From the NCBI RefSeq assembly GCF_002099195.1, contig NZ_NBYX01000027.1, forward strand, positions 183-64,182: 64,000 bases of DNA, in the 5' to 3' direction. Below are positions 1-9,602 of this stretch, one piece after another. The position numbers and the translations under genes are program-made. The stretch is from Burkholderia puraquae (GTDB lineage Bacteria > Pseudomonadota > Gammaproteobacteria > Burkholderiales > Burkholderiaceae). Each line of letters begins with the position of its first letter. The first letter of the stretch is position 1. A model generated the notes under the pieces. It saw nothing but the letters and a program-made list of their open reading frames with translations. It was not told the origin of the DNA and did no database searches.

Positions 1-115
1 TCGTTGCGACTGCGGGGCTCAACTTCCAGGCCAGCTGCGCGCCCCAGACTGCAGCACACCACCGACCCTGCTTCCCTCTTCCGCGCTGCGTTTCCGTTAG
101 CGCGAAAGAGGCGTG

Positions 116-144
116 ATTCTAAGCACCCGCCCCCGTCCGCGCAA
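116..144 (-). promoter_or_regulatory. Candidate leftward sigma-70 promoter at window edge
   Basis: Read on the minus strand there is a -35 box TTGCGC (139-144), a 17-base spacer and a -10 box TAGAAT (116-121). It points out of the window to the left, so the gene it serves cannot be seen. The bases after the -10 box are GC-rich, as in some stable-RNA promoters, but that is only suggestive. No convincing gene lies between here and position 1. Confidence 0.4.
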
Positions 145-165
145 GCCCCTTTGTGAAAATATTTT

Positions 166-200
166 GAAAAAGCCCCCGTGCGCTGACGCGCACGGGGGCT
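166..200 (-). terminator. Rho-independent terminator of paaF
   Basis: On the minus strand an uninterrupted GC-rich stem (arm agcccccgtgcgc against its complement, 171-200) is followed by a run of five T. It sits about 75 bases after the paaF stop codon, the position expected for its terminator. Confidence 0.8.
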
Positions 201-276
201 TGGGGCTCGGCGGCACGTGCAATCGCGCCGACAACCGATACCAACCAGCCTCCGGCCGCCTACCCAGGCACACCGA

Positions 277-1053
277 TCAGCGGTGCTTGAACACCGGCTT
301 CCGTTTCTCGACGAATGCCGCCATCCCCTCCTTCTGGTCTTCGGTCGCGAACAGCGAATGGAATAGCCGACGCTCGAAGTGAACACCTTCGGCCAGCGTC
401 GTCTCGTACGCACGGTTCACCGACTCCTTGACCATCATGACTGCCGGCAGCGAAAACTCGGCGATCGTCGCCGCGGCGGCAATCGCCTCGTCGAGCAGCG
501 TGTCGGCCGGCAGCACGCGCGACACGAGCCCCGCGCGCTCCGCTTCGGCTGCATCCATGAAACGGGCGGTCAAACACATGTCCATCGCCTTCGCCTTCGA
601 CACCGCGCGCGGCAAACGCTGCGTGCCGCCCGCACCCGGCATGACGCCCAGCTTGATCTCCGGCTGGCCGAATTTGGCCGTGTCCGCCGCGAAGATGATG
701 TCGCACATCATGGCCAGCTCGCAGCCACCGCCCAGTGCAAAGCCCGAAACCGCTGCAATGATCGGCTTGCGGATCTCACGGACCGTCTCCCAGTTGCGCG
801 TGATGTAGTCGCCCCGGTAGACATCCATATAGGAGTAAGTCGCCATCATGCCGATGTCCGCGCCGGCAGCGAATGCCTTCTCGCTCCCGGTCACGACAAT
901 AGCGCCGATGCCATCGTCCGCGTCGAGCGCCTTCAGCGCGTCACCCAGTTCATCCATCAGCACATCGTTCAGCGCATTCAGCGCCTTCGGACGGTTCAGC
1001 GTTACCAGCCCGGCACGCCCCCGGGTCTCCACCAGGATGTTCTCGTAAGCCAT
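277..1053 (-). CDS. paaF: Enoyl-CoA hydratase of phenylacetate catabolism (PaaF-like)
   Basis: A 258-residue crotonase-family protein, a typical length for an enoyl-CoA hydratase. The oxyanion-hole region AFAAGADI (about 60-67) is present. Both hydratase glutamates are in place: Glu112 in GGGCELAM and Glu132 in GQPEIKLG. This argues for true hydratase chemistry rather than the isomerase chemistry of paaG. In the phenylacetate route PaaF hydrates the 2,3-dehydroadipyl-CoA intermediate. The start follows a GAGGAG ribosome site. The gene is divergent from paaN and shares with it an intergenic palindrome; its own terminator follows. The PaaF assignment rests largely on this neighbourhood, since the family is broad. 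Confidence 0.85.
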   Translation of the reverse strand: MAYENILVETRGRAGLVTLNRPKALNALNDVLMDELGDALKALDADDGIGAIVVTGSEKAFAAGADIGMMATYSYMDVYRGDYITRNWETVREIRKPIIAAVSGFALGGGCELAMMCDIIFAADTAKFGQPEIKLGVMPGAGGTQRLPRAVSKAKAMDMCLTARFMDAAEAERAGLVSRVLPADTLLDEAIAAAATIAEFSLPAVMMVKESVNRAYETTLAEGVHFERRLFHSLFATEDQKEGMAAFVEKRKPVFKHR

Positions 1054-1120
1054 CTATTTCTCCTCGATCAATGAAATGAGAAACGCCTCGCACATGCGAA
1101 TAGTTTGATGCTACCATTCT

Positions 1121-1138
1121 CCGACCAACCGGTCGGTT
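1121..1138. promoter_or_regulatory. Palindromic paa operator (PaaR-type)
   Basis: The sequence ccgaccaaccggtcggtt contains two overlapping palindromes: CCGACC/GGTCGG arms around AACC, and AACCG-GT-CGGTT. It lies in the 129-base gap between divergent paaF and paaN, so it could control both. In Burkholderia cenocepacia a TetR regulator (PaaR) acting on a conserved inverted repeat in paa promoters has been described. The match to that site is from memory and the operator role is inferred. Confidence 0.65.
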
Positions 1139-1182
1139 AATTAATCGATCCAATCCCTCTCAACGTCCATCAGGCCGCCGCC

Positions 1183-2889
1183 ATGACCCATGCACTGTTC
1201 ACGAAGCACGAAGACACGCTGAAGCACGCACTCGCCGCCATCGAGAGCCGCGGGTACTGGAGCCCGTTCGCCGAAATGCCGAGCCCCAAAGTGTACGGGG
1301 AAAGCGCGAACGCAGATGGCGAGGCCGCGTTCAAGTCGTACTTCAACAAGACGTTCGCGCTCGACCAGCCGGCGTCCGGAGAAACGGTCGGCTCAGAGCG
1401 GTCGCCGTATGGCATTGCCCTGGGTATCCGGTATCCGAAGTCGACGCCCGACGAACTGATCGCCGCCGCTGCCGCCGCGCAACGCTCGTGGCGCGAAGCC
1501 GGCCCGAGCGCCTGGATCGGCGTCAGCCTCGAAATCCTCGCGCGCCTGAATCGCGCAAGCTTCGAGATCGCCTACGGTGTGATGCACACCACGGGGCAGG
1601 CATTCATGATGGCGTTCCAGGCCGGCGGCCCGCACGCGCAAGATCGCGCGCTCGAGGCAGTCGCCTATGCATGGGACGAACTGCGCCGCATCCCGGCCGA
1701 TGCGCACTGGGAGAAGCCGCAAGGCAAGAACCCACCGCTCGCGATGCACAAGCGCTATACGATCGTCCCGCGCGGCACCGGGCTCGTACTCGGCTGCTGC
1801 ACGTTCCCGACCTGGAACGGCTACCCGGGCCTGTTCGCCGATCTGGCAACCGGTAACACCGTGATCGTCAAACCGCATCCGGGCGCGATCCTGCCCCTCG
1901 CAATCACTGTCAGGATCGCTCGCGACGTGCTCCGCGAAGCCGGTTTCGATCCGAACGTCGTCACGCTCCTCGCGACCGAACCCAATGACGGGGCACTCGT
2001 TCAGGATCTCGCGCTGCGCCCCGAAATCAAGCTGATCGACTTCACGGGCAGCACGCAAAACGGCACGTGGCTCGAACGCCATGCCCACCAGGCACAGGTC
2101 TATACCGAGAAGGCTGGCGTCAACCAGATCGTGATCGACTCGACCGACGACTTGAAGGCCGCCGCCAAGAACATCGCGTTCTCGCTGGCGCTGTACTCGG
2201 GCCAGATGTGCACGGCACCGCAAAATATCTACGTGCCGCGCGACGGCATCCGGACGGCGGACGGCCATGCGAGCTTCGACGAGGTCGCACAGGCAATCGC
2301 CGTTGCCGTGCAAAAACTCACCGGAGACCCGGCACGCTCGGTCGAACTGATCGGCGCAATCCAGAACGAAGGCGTGACCGCACGCATCGACGACGCCCGC
2401 CAGCTCGGCCGCGTGCTCGCCGACAGCCTTACCCTTCAGCACCCTTCGTTCCCCGATGCCCGCGTGCGCACGCCGCTCGTGCTGCAACTCGACGTGGCCG
2501 ATCGCGAAAAATTCACGCAGGAGTGGTTCGGCCCGATCTCGTTCGTCATCGCAACCGACTCGACCGCACAATCGCTCGACCTCGCCGGGGAAATCGCGGC
2601 GGAACATGGCGCGCTGACGCTCTCCGTCTACAGCACCGACGATGCAATCGTCGCCGCCGCCCACGACGCGGCGGTGCGCGGTGGCGTCGCGCTGTCGATC
2701 AACCTGACGGGCGGTGTGTTCGTGAACCAATCGGCAGCGTTCTCGGATTTCCACGGCACGGGCGCGAACCCGGCGGCCAACGCGGCGCTGGCCGACCCAG
2801 CGTTCGTCGCCAACCGGTTCCGCGTGGTGCAAAGCCGAGCCCATGTTGCGCCGAAAGCGGCACCCGCGGAAGCCGGCCAACCGGCATAA
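1183..2889 (+). CDS. paaN: PaaN/PaaZ-type ring-opening aldehyde dehydrogenase
   Basis: A 568-residue aldehyde dehydrogenase superfamily protein of the PaaN subgroup. The nucleophile region reads SGQMCTAPQNIY, with a catalytic Cys near residue 345, and TEKAGVNQIV provides the general-base Glu. It is expected to oxidise the semialdehyde formed when the oxepin ring of the phenylacetyl-CoA derivative is opened. E. coli PaaZ is about 680 residues with a C-terminal MaoC-type hydratase domain. This protein ends after the dehydrogenase domain, so ring hydrolysis must be done by another protein. It is first in the rightward paa operon, just after the palindromic operator. Confidence 0.9.
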   Translation: MTHALFTKHEDTLKHALAAIESRGYWSPFAEMPSPKVYGESANADGEAAFKSYFNKTFALDQPASGETVGSERSPYGIALGIRYPKSTPDELIAAAAAAQRSWREAGPSAWIGVSLEILARLNRASFEIAYGVMHTTGQAFMMAFQAGGPHAQDRALEAVAYAWDELRRIPADAHWEKPQGKNPPLAMHKRYTIVPRGTGLVLGCCTFPTWNGYPGLFADLATGNTVIVKPHPGAILPLAITVRIARDVLREAGFDPNVVTLLATEPNDGALVQDLALRPEIKLIDFTGSTQNGTWLERHAHQAQVYTEKAGVNQIVIDSTDDLKAAAKNIAFSLALYSGQMCTAPQNIYVPRDGIRTADGHASFDEVAQAIAVAVQKLTGDPARSVELIGAIQNEGVTARIDDARQLGRVLADSLTLQHPSFPDARVRTPLVLQLDVADREKFTQEWFGPISFVIATDSTAQSLDLAGEIAAEHGALTLSVYSTDDAIVAAAHDAAVRGGVALSINLTGGVFVNQSAAFSDFHGTGANPAANAALADPAFVANRFRVVQSRAHVAPKAAPAEAGQPA

Positions 2890-2976
2890 CCCGAATGGTC
2901 GACGTGCAAACGCCGCCACGTTCCCTACCATGAACGAATCCGTCACCCGGCGGGTTCGTTGCTCATCGATACGCCC

Positions 2977-4179
<1,203 letters not shown>

Positions 4180-4224
4180 CCCACGCACCGCGCGCCTATA
4201 ACGAAGTCATGAAGGAGATACTGC

Positions 4225-5016
4225 ATGTCCTATCAGGCGATTCAGCTGGATATCGATCAGGCCTCGAACGTGGCCACGATTACCCTCAACCGTCCCGATA
4301 AGCTGAACAGCTTCACGCGGGCGATGCATCGCGAACTGCAGTCGGCGCTCGATGATGTCGAGGCGGCCGGCGCGCGCGCGCTGATCCTGACAGGTGCGGG
4401 GCGCGGCTTCTGCGCGGGCCAGGATCTGGCCGATCTCGACTTCACGCCGGGCGCATCCACCGACCTAGGCACACTGATCGACGAGCACTTCAATCCGCTG
4501 ATCCGCCGCCTGCAGCGTCTGCCGATTCCGGTAATCGCCGCCGTCAACGGCACGGCGGCCGGCGCCGGTGCGAATCTCGCGCTCGCATGCGATCTCGTAT
4601 TCGCCGCCCGTTCGAGCAGTTTCATCCAGGCCTTCGTCAAGATCGGGCTCGTACCCGATTCGGGCGGTACGTGGTTCCTGCCGCAACGCGTCGGCATGGC
4701 ACGCGCGCTGGGGCTCGCCCTGACCGGCGACAAGCTCGGCGCCGAACAGGCCGAGCAATGGGGCTTGATCTGGCGCGCGGTCGACGACGACACCCTCGCT
4801 GCGTCAGCCCGCCAGCTCGCCACCCAGTTCGCGCAACAGCCGACGCTCGCGATCGCATCGATCAAGCAATCGATGCGCGACAGCGTCACGAACACGCTCG
4901 ACCAGCAACTCGACCTGGAACGCGACCTGCAACGCAAACTTGGCCAGTCGCACGACTACGCGGAAGGCGTTAAGGCATTCGTCGAGAAGCGCGCGCCGCG
5001 TTTCGAGGGGCGTTGA
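4225..5016 (+). CDS. paaG: 2-(1,2-epoxy-1,2-dihydrophenyl)acetyl-CoA isomerase
   Basis: A 263-residue crotonase-fold protein. The oxyanion-hole segment GFCAGQDLADL (about 61-71) and the acidic catalytic position Asp145 in GLVPDSGGTW fit the isomerase rather than the hydratase branch; no Glu occupies the hydratase position. It converts the ring epoxide to the oxepin-CoA. An AAGGAG ribosome site precedes the ATG. Its stop is one base before the paaI start, which indicates translational coupling. Confidence 0.92.
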   Translation: MSYQAIQLDIDQASNVATITLNRPDKLNSFTRAMHRELQSALDDVEAAGARALILTGAGRGFCAGQDLADLDFTPGASTDLGTLIDEHFNPLIRRLQRLPIPVIAAVNGTAAGAGANLALACDLVFAARSSSFIQAFVKIGLVPDSGGTWFLPQRVGMARALGLALTGDKLGAEQAEQWGLIWRAVDDDTLAASARQLATQFAQQPTLAIASIKQSMRDSVTNTLDQQLDLERDLQRKLGQSHDYAEGVKAFVEKRAPRFEGR

Positions 5017-5017
5017 C

Positions 5018-5470
5018 ATGACGAACGCCACTGCCACGCTCGACCCCGATTCGCTCGCCCGCGCCGCCGCGCGGGCCATGTACGACGCCGACGCATGCAG
5101 CCGCGCGTTCGGGATGGAAATCGCCGAAGTACGCGCCGGCTATGCGCGCCTGCAAATGCGCGTGCGGCCCGAATTCCTGAACGGGCATCAGACTTGCCAT
5201 GGCGGGATCATCTTCACGCTGGCCGATTCGACGTTCGCGTTCGCGTGCAACTCGTACAACGTGAACGCAGTCGCGGCCGGCTGCTCGATCGAATACCTGC
5301 GCCCCGTGCACGGCGACGACGTGCTGACGGCCGAGGCGATCGAGCAGGCACGCGCCGGCCGCCAAGGCATCTACGACATCCGCGTCACGAACCAGACCGG
5401 CGAAACCGTCGCGATGTTTCGCGGCAAATCTGCCCAGATCAAGGGCACGGTCATCCCGGAAGACCGCTGA
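5018..5470 (+). CDS. paaI: Hotdog-fold acyl-CoA thioesterase PaaI
   Basis: A 150-residue single hotdog-domain protein. The segment NGHQTCHGG (55-63), followed by LADSTFAFACNS with Asp70, carries the PaaI catalytic pattern. It releases CoA from stalled or dead-end hydroxyphenylacetyl-CoA products and so protects the CoA pool. The ATG at 5018 is chosen because it follows the paaG stop by one base and gives the standard N-terminus; the frame stays open further upstream only because of codon bias. Confidence 0.92.
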   Translation: MTNATATLDPDSLARAAARAMYDADACSRAFGMEIAEVRAGYARLQMRVRPEFLNGHQTCHGGIIFTLADSTFAFACNSYNVNAVAAGCSIEYLRPVHGDDVLTAEAIEQARAGRQGIYDIRVTNQTGETVAMFRGKSAQIKGTVIPEDR

Positions 5471-5508
5471 CGTCGACGGCTCGCACATAACAAACACTGG
5501 AGACATGC

Positions 5509-6807
5509 ATGACTACCCCGCTACCGCTCGAGCCGATCGAGACCGCCTCACGTGACGAGCTGACCGCGCTGCAGCTCGAACGCCTCAAGTGGTCGCTCCG
5601 GCATGCGTATGACCACTCTCCCGTCTATCGTCGCAAGTTCGACGATGCGGGCGTCCATCCGGACAACCTGAAGACGCTCGCCGACCTGTCGCGCTTTCCG
5701 TTCACGACGAAAAGCGACCTGCGCGACAGTTACCCGTTCGGGATGTTCGCGGTGCCGCAGGATCAGATCTCGCGCATTCATGCGTCGTCGGGTACGACCG
5801 GCAAGCCGACGGTCGTCGGCTATACGGCCGGCGACATCGACACATGGGCGAATCTCGTCGCGCGCTCGATCCGCGCCGCCGGTGCGCGCCGCGGCGACAA
5901 GGTGCACGTCAGCTACGGCTACGGCCTGTTCACGGGCGGGCTCGGCGCGCACTACGGCGCCGAACGCGCGGGGCTGACCGTGATCCCGTTCGGCGGCGGC
6001 CAGACCGAGAAGCAGGTGCAGCTGATCCAGGATTTCCGGCCCGACATCATCATGGTGACGCCGAGCTACATGCTGTCGATCGCCGACGAAATCGAGCGCC
6101 AGGGTCTCGATCCCGTGCAGAGTTCGCTGCGCATCGGCATCTTCGGCGCGGAACCCTGGACCAACGACATGCGCGTCGCGATCGAGCAGCGGATGGGCAT
6201 CGACGCGGTCGATATTTACGGGCTGTCCGAAGTGATGGGGCCCGGCGTCGCGTCCGAATGCGTCGAGACCAAGGACGGCCCGACCATCTGGGAAGACCAC
6301 TTCTATCCGGAAATCATCGATCCAGAAACCGGCGAAGTGCTTCCGGACGGCGAACTCGGGGAGCTCGTGTTCACGTCGCTGACGAAAGAGGCACTGCCGA
6401 TCGTCCGCTATCGCACCCGCGACCTCACGCGCCTGTTGCCCGGAACCGCCCGCACGATGCGCCGGATGGAGAAGATCACGGGCCGGTCGGACGACATGAT
6501 GATCGTGCGCGGCGTCAACGTGTTCCCGACGCAAATCGAGGAGCAGTTGCTCAAGCAGCGCGCGCTCGCACCGCACTATCAGATCGTGCTGACGAAGGAA
6601 GGCCCGCTCGACGTGCTGACGCTCAACGTCGAGCCCTGTCCCGACACAGCGCCCGATACGGCGGCGATCCACGCGGCAAAACAGGCGCTCGCACACGACA
6701 TCAAGTCGCTGATCGGCGTGACGGCCGTGATCAACGTGCTGCCCGTGAACGGGATCGAGCGTTCGGTCGGCAAGGCGCGACGCGTTGTCGACAAGCGCAC
6801 GGGCTGA
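5509..6807 (+). CDS. paaK: Phenylacetate-CoA ligase
   Basis: A 432-residue adenylate-forming enzyme, the usual PaaK length. The AMP-binding loop HASSGTTGKPT lies at 91-101, the YGLSEVMGPG motif near 244, and a small C-terminal domain carries RYRTRDLT and the ITGRSDDM hinge. It activates phenylacetate to phenylacetyl-CoA, the substrate of the PaaABCDE epoxidase, which is not in this window. It is the last gene of the paa operon and is followed by a strong terminator. An ATG after a GGAGA site sets the start. Confidence 0.95.
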   Translation: MTTPLPLEPIETASRDELTALQLERLKWSLRHAYDHSPVYRRKFDDAGVHPDNLKTLADLSRFPFTTKSDLRDSYPFGMFAVPQDQISRIHASSGTTGKPTVVGYTAGDIDTWANLVARSIRAAGARRGDKVHVSYGYGLFTGGLGAHYGAERAGLTVIPFGGGQTEKQVQLIQDFRPDIIMVTPSYMLSIADEIERQGLDPVQSSLRIGIFGAEPWTNDMRVAIEQRMGIDAVDIYGLSEVMGPGVASECVETKDGPTIWEDHFYPEIIDPETGEVLPDGELGELVFTSLTKEALPIVRYRTRDLTRLLPGTARTMRRMEKITGRSDDMMIVRGVNVFPTQIEEQLLKQRALAPHYQIVLTKEGPLDVLTLNVEPCPDTAPDTAAIHAAKQALAHDIKSLIGVTAVINVLPVNGIERSVGKARRVVDKRTG

Positions 6808-6854
6808 CGGCAATCGCTGCGCATGCATGACGCGCGGCGAATCCGCGGCTGCAA

Positions 6855-6896
6855 ATGAAACAGCCCGATCGACGAACGCCGATCGGGCTGTTTCAT
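6855..6896. terminator. Bidirectional terminator between paaK and mltA
   Basis: A perfect 17-base-pair stem (atgaaacagcccgatcg and its complement) with an 8-base loop. T-containing flanks occur on both strands, so it can end paaK on the plus strand and mltA on the minus strand. I see nothing else in the remaining roughly 150 bases before mltA. Confidence 0.8.
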
Positions 6897-7047
6897 TCCG
6901 GAACGCCGCTGGGGCACCCGCCGACGCGACAGGCGCGTCACGAAAACCGACACCGCACTGGCACCGTCGCGATCAGAGCGACGCAGCGCCTACGAATGCG
7001 GCGCCTGATGCATCGATGACAACTCGCGCAACCCGCGCCGCCTCACA

Positions 7048-8172
7048 TCAAGAATTCGGGAACAGCAGCCACATCCGGCCGACCTGCTTCATCCGCCCGG
7101 CCTGATCGCCCGCGTCGTCGCCGAGCCCCCAGAAATAGTCGGCCCGCACGCCGCCCTTGATCGCGGAGCCCGTATCCTGCGCGAACACGAGCCGGTTCAT
7201 CGGGGTATTCGTCAGCGGGCGCGTGGTCTGCAGGAACACGGGCGTGCCGAGCGGGATCGACGACGGATCGACTGCGATCGAACGCTCCGGCGTCAACGGC
7301 ACGCCGAGCGCGCCGATCGGGCCGTCCGCGCCGCCGTGCGGTGCATCTTCCTTGGTCGGCATGTCGCGGAAGAATACAAACCGCGGGTTCGTGTCGAGCA
7401 ACGCGTCGACACGGCTCGGGTTCGCCTTCGCCCACGCCTTGATGCCCTGCATCGTCGCCTGAGCGGGTGTCAGTTCGCCGCGATCGAGCAACCACTTGCC
7501 GATCGAGCGGTACGGCTGGTTGTTGGTGCCGCCGAAGCCGACCCGCATCACCGAGCCGTCGTCGAGCAGCACGCGCCCCGAGCCCTGCACCTGCAGGAAG
7601 AACGCTTCGATCGGGTCGTCGACCCACACGAGTTCGTTGCCGTTCAGGATGCCGGCGCGTTCGAGCTGTGCGCGTGCCGGCAGCGCGGCGCCCGCGCGAT
7701 AACCGGCCGGCCAGCGATAGAGCGCGTACTGATACGGACCGCGACGCACGCGCGAACCATGCAGCAGCGGCTCGTAATAGCCGGTCACGAGCCCGTCGAG
7801 CGTACCGTCGGTGTTCGCGAGCTGGAACGGCGTGAAATACGTTTCGAAGAACGTACGTGCACTGCTGACGTCGAGCTCGTCGAGCCGGTCGGCAGCCGAG
7901 CAAGCACGCTGCCAGGCCGGCTGGCGCGCGAGCCGCACGCAGTTCTGCCGCAGCGCGGCCGTCGCGCCGATCAGCGCATCGTCCTGCCAGCCCGGCACCT
8001 GCTGCCACGCGACCGGCGTGAGCCGCTTCGCGGCGACCTGACCCGGCACGATCGCCGCGCCGGTCGGCGGCTTCAGCGACGACGTCCGCGTCGGCGCACC
8101 GCCGCACGCCGCGAGCAACGCCGCCGCTGCGGCCGCCGCAACCCACCCGGCCAACCGGGGCCCAAACCACAT
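7048..8172 (-). CDS. mltA: Membrane-bound lytic murein transglycosylase A
   Basis: A 374-residue lipoprotein from the ATG at 8172. A hydrophobic signal segment ends in the lipobox LLAACGG, so it is probably outer-membrane anchored. The MltA domain is followed by the C-terminal 3D domain with its three aspartates (AQDTGSAIKG then VRADYFWG). It cleaves glycan strands to 1,6-anhydromuropeptides during wall turnover. Longer in-frame starts exist upstream but would bury the signal peptide. It is divergent from the small membrane protein at 8201. Confidence 0.93.
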   Translation of the reverse strand: MWFGPRLAGWVAAAAAAALLAACGGAPTRTSSLKPPTGAAIVPGQVAAKRLTPVAWQQVPGWQDDALIGATAALRQNCVRLARQPAWQRACSAADRLDELDVSSARTFFETYFTPFQLANTDGTLDGLVTGYYEPLLHGSRVRRGPYQYALYRWPAGYRAGAALPARAQLERAGILNGNELVWVDDPIEAFFLQVQGSGRVLLDDGSVMRVGFGGTNNQPYRSIGKWLLDRGELTPAQATMQGIKAWAKANPSRVDALLDTNPRFVFFRDMPTKEDAPHGGADGPIGALGVPLTPERSIAVDPSSIPLGTPVFLQTTRPLTNTPMNRLVFAQDTGSAIKGGVRADYFWGLGDDAGDQAGRMKQVGRMWLLFPNS

Positions 8173-8200
8173 ACAATGTCCGTTCTTGATGGAAACCGCC

Positions 8201-8344
8201 ATGTCAGATTTTCTCGACCAATATCCGATGCTCATCTTCGCGCTCGAAGCCTTCGTAGCGCTTGCCCTGCTGATCTTCATCGTCGTGTGGACGTCGTCGG
8301 GCAGGAAGAAACACGCCCGCAACAACGATCGCCAGCCGCGCTGA
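8201..8344 (+). CDS. 47-aa single-span membrane protein
   Basis: A short open frame starting MSDFLDQYPMLIFALEA, with one hydrophobic span (about residues 9-30, rich in Ala, Leu, Ile and Val) and a basic tail (SGRKKHARNN). An in-frame ATG also lies 12 bases upstream; the GGAA at 8191 favours the start at 8201. A TACAAT -10-like box sits at 8172-8177. It fits exactly between the mltA start and the apaG end without overlapping either, which supports a real gene. I do not recognise the function; a small inner-membrane helper with a cytoplasmic basic tail is the simplest reading. Confidence 0.65.
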   Translation: MSDFLDQYPMLIFALEAFVALALLIFIVVWTSSGRKKHARNNDRQPR

Positions 8345-8358
8345 CGCGCCCCGCACGC

Positions 8359-8733
8359 TCAATGCAGCGTGCGCGGCATGTGCAGTGCGAACTCGTCGAC
8401 CGGCGCCTCGAAGCGCTCGCCATCCTCCGCCACGCAGAAATACTCGCCGCGCATCGTACCGACCGGCGTTGCGATCACGGCCCAGCTCGTGTACTCGAAA
8501 TGCTCGCCCGGCTGCAGCAGCGGCTGGTGCCCGACGACGCCGAGCCCCTTCACTTCCTGCACGTGGCTCTCGCTGTCCGTGATGATCCAGTGACGCGCGA
8601 TCAGCTGCGCCGCGACCTGTCCCGTGTTGCGGATCGTCAGCGTGTACGCGAATGCGTATTGACGGCGATCGGGGTCGGATTGTTCCGGCAAGTAGCTGGT
8701 TTTCACCGAAACGGTGAACTGATACTGACTCAT
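8359..8733 (-). CDS. apaG: ApaG (Co2+/Mg2+ efflux-associated protein)
   Basis: A 124-residue protein spanning a single ApaG (DUF525) beta-sandwich domain. Diagnostic segments are YAFAYTLTIRNTG, QVAAQLIARHWIITD, VVGHQPLLQPGEHFEYTSW and GTMRGEY. The molecular role is unsettled; in enterobacteria apaG is linked to divalent cation efflux and the fold resembles fibronectin III domains. The ATG at 8733 follows a GGAAA site. It is divergent from rpe. Confidence 0.93.
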   Translation of the reverse strand: MSQYQFTVSVKTSYLPEQSDPDRRQYAFAYTLTIRNTGQVAAQLIARHWIITDSESHVQEVKGLGVVGHQPLLQPGEHFEYTSWAVIATPVGTMRGEYFCVAEDGERFEAPVDEFALHMPRTLH

Positions 8734-8869
8734 GATGTTTCCGGTGGAAGGTGACTGTCCGCGCCGGCATGGGCAACGGGGCCGCGGGCGCGCCGCATTG
8801 GTTCGGCATTCTATGCGCAATCGGGCCGCAACCGCACGGCCTGCCGCCGCGCACCGGGTCGCCGGACGG

Positions 8870-8875
8870 TAGAAT
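8870..8875 (+). promoter_or_regulatory. -10 box of the rpe promoter
   Basis: TAGAAT in the apaG-rpe gap, 36 bases before the rpe ATG. No good -35 hexamer is visible at the usual spacing, so this is a candidate only. Confidence 0.35.
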
Positions 8876-8911
8876 GACGGTTTTGCGCCGCAACGTCCCC
8901 GCTCTCCTGCC

Positions 8912-9598
8912 ATGACCCAATTCCGCATCGCTCCCAGCATCCTGTCGGCCGATTTCGCTCGGCTCGGCGAAGAAGTCCGCAACGTGGTCGCCGCCGGCGC
9001 CGACTGGATCCACTTCGACGTGATGGACAACCATTATGTGCCGAACCTGACCATCGGCCCGCTCGTGTGCGAAGCGATCCGCCCGCACGTGCAGGTGCCG
9101 ATCGACGTGCACCTGATGGTGCGCCCGGTCGACCGGATCGTGCCCGATTTCGCAAAGGCGGGTGCAAACCTGATCAGCTTCCACCCGGAAGGCTCCGATC
9201 ACATCGACCGCACGCTGTCGCTGATCCGCGACCACGGCTGCAAGGCCGGCCTCGTGTTCAATCCGGCCACGCCGCTGAACTACCTGGACCACGTGATGGA
9301 CCGCCTCGACTTCGTGCTGCTGATGTCGGTCAACCCGGGCTTCGGCGGCCAGTCGTTCATTCCGGAAACGCTGAACAAGCTGCGCGAGGCACGCGCACGC
9401 ATCGACGCGTACACGGAGCGCACCGGCCGCGAGATCCTGCTCGAAGTCGACGGCGGCGTGAAGACCGACAACATCGCGGAAATCGCGGCGGCCGGTGCGG
9501 ACACCTTCGTCGCGGGTTCGGCGATCTTCGGCAAGCCCGACTACCGCAAGGTGATCGACGACATGCGCGCCGCGCTCGCTACCGTCGAGCGGAGCTGA
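8912..9598 (+). CDS. rpe: Ribulose-phosphate 3-epimerase
   Basis: A 228-residue TIM-barrel enzyme interconverting ribulose-5-phosphate and xylulose-5-phosphate. Metal-binding residues are His34 and Asp36 in IHFDVMD, His67 in DVHLMV and the Asp of EVDGG near 176. The phosphate-binding NPGFGGQSF loop is present. It begins a run with gph and the trp genes, an order seen in many proteobacteria. The gph start follows its stop by four bases. Confidence 0.96.
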   Translation: MTQFRIAPSILSADFARLGEEVRNVVAAGADWIHFDVMDNHYVPNLTIGPLVCEAIRPHVQVPIDVHLMVRPVDRIVPDFAKAGANLISFHPEGSDHIDRTLSLIRDHGCKAGLVFNPATPLNYLDHVMDRLDFVLLMSVNPGFGGQSFIPETLNKLREARARIDAYTERTGREILLEVDGGVKTDNIAEIAAAGADTFVAGSAIFGKPDYRKVIDDMRAALATVERS

Positions 9599-9602
9599 CG
9601 CC

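Noticed and set aside
113..144. An rRNA or tRNA operon promoter
   Set aside because: Box sequences and the GC-rich following bases would fit, but no stable RNA gene is visible in the window, so only a generic promoter is listed.
113..382. An 89-codon frame at the left edge
   Set aside because: Overlaps the paaF terminator and 3' end and has no coding character.
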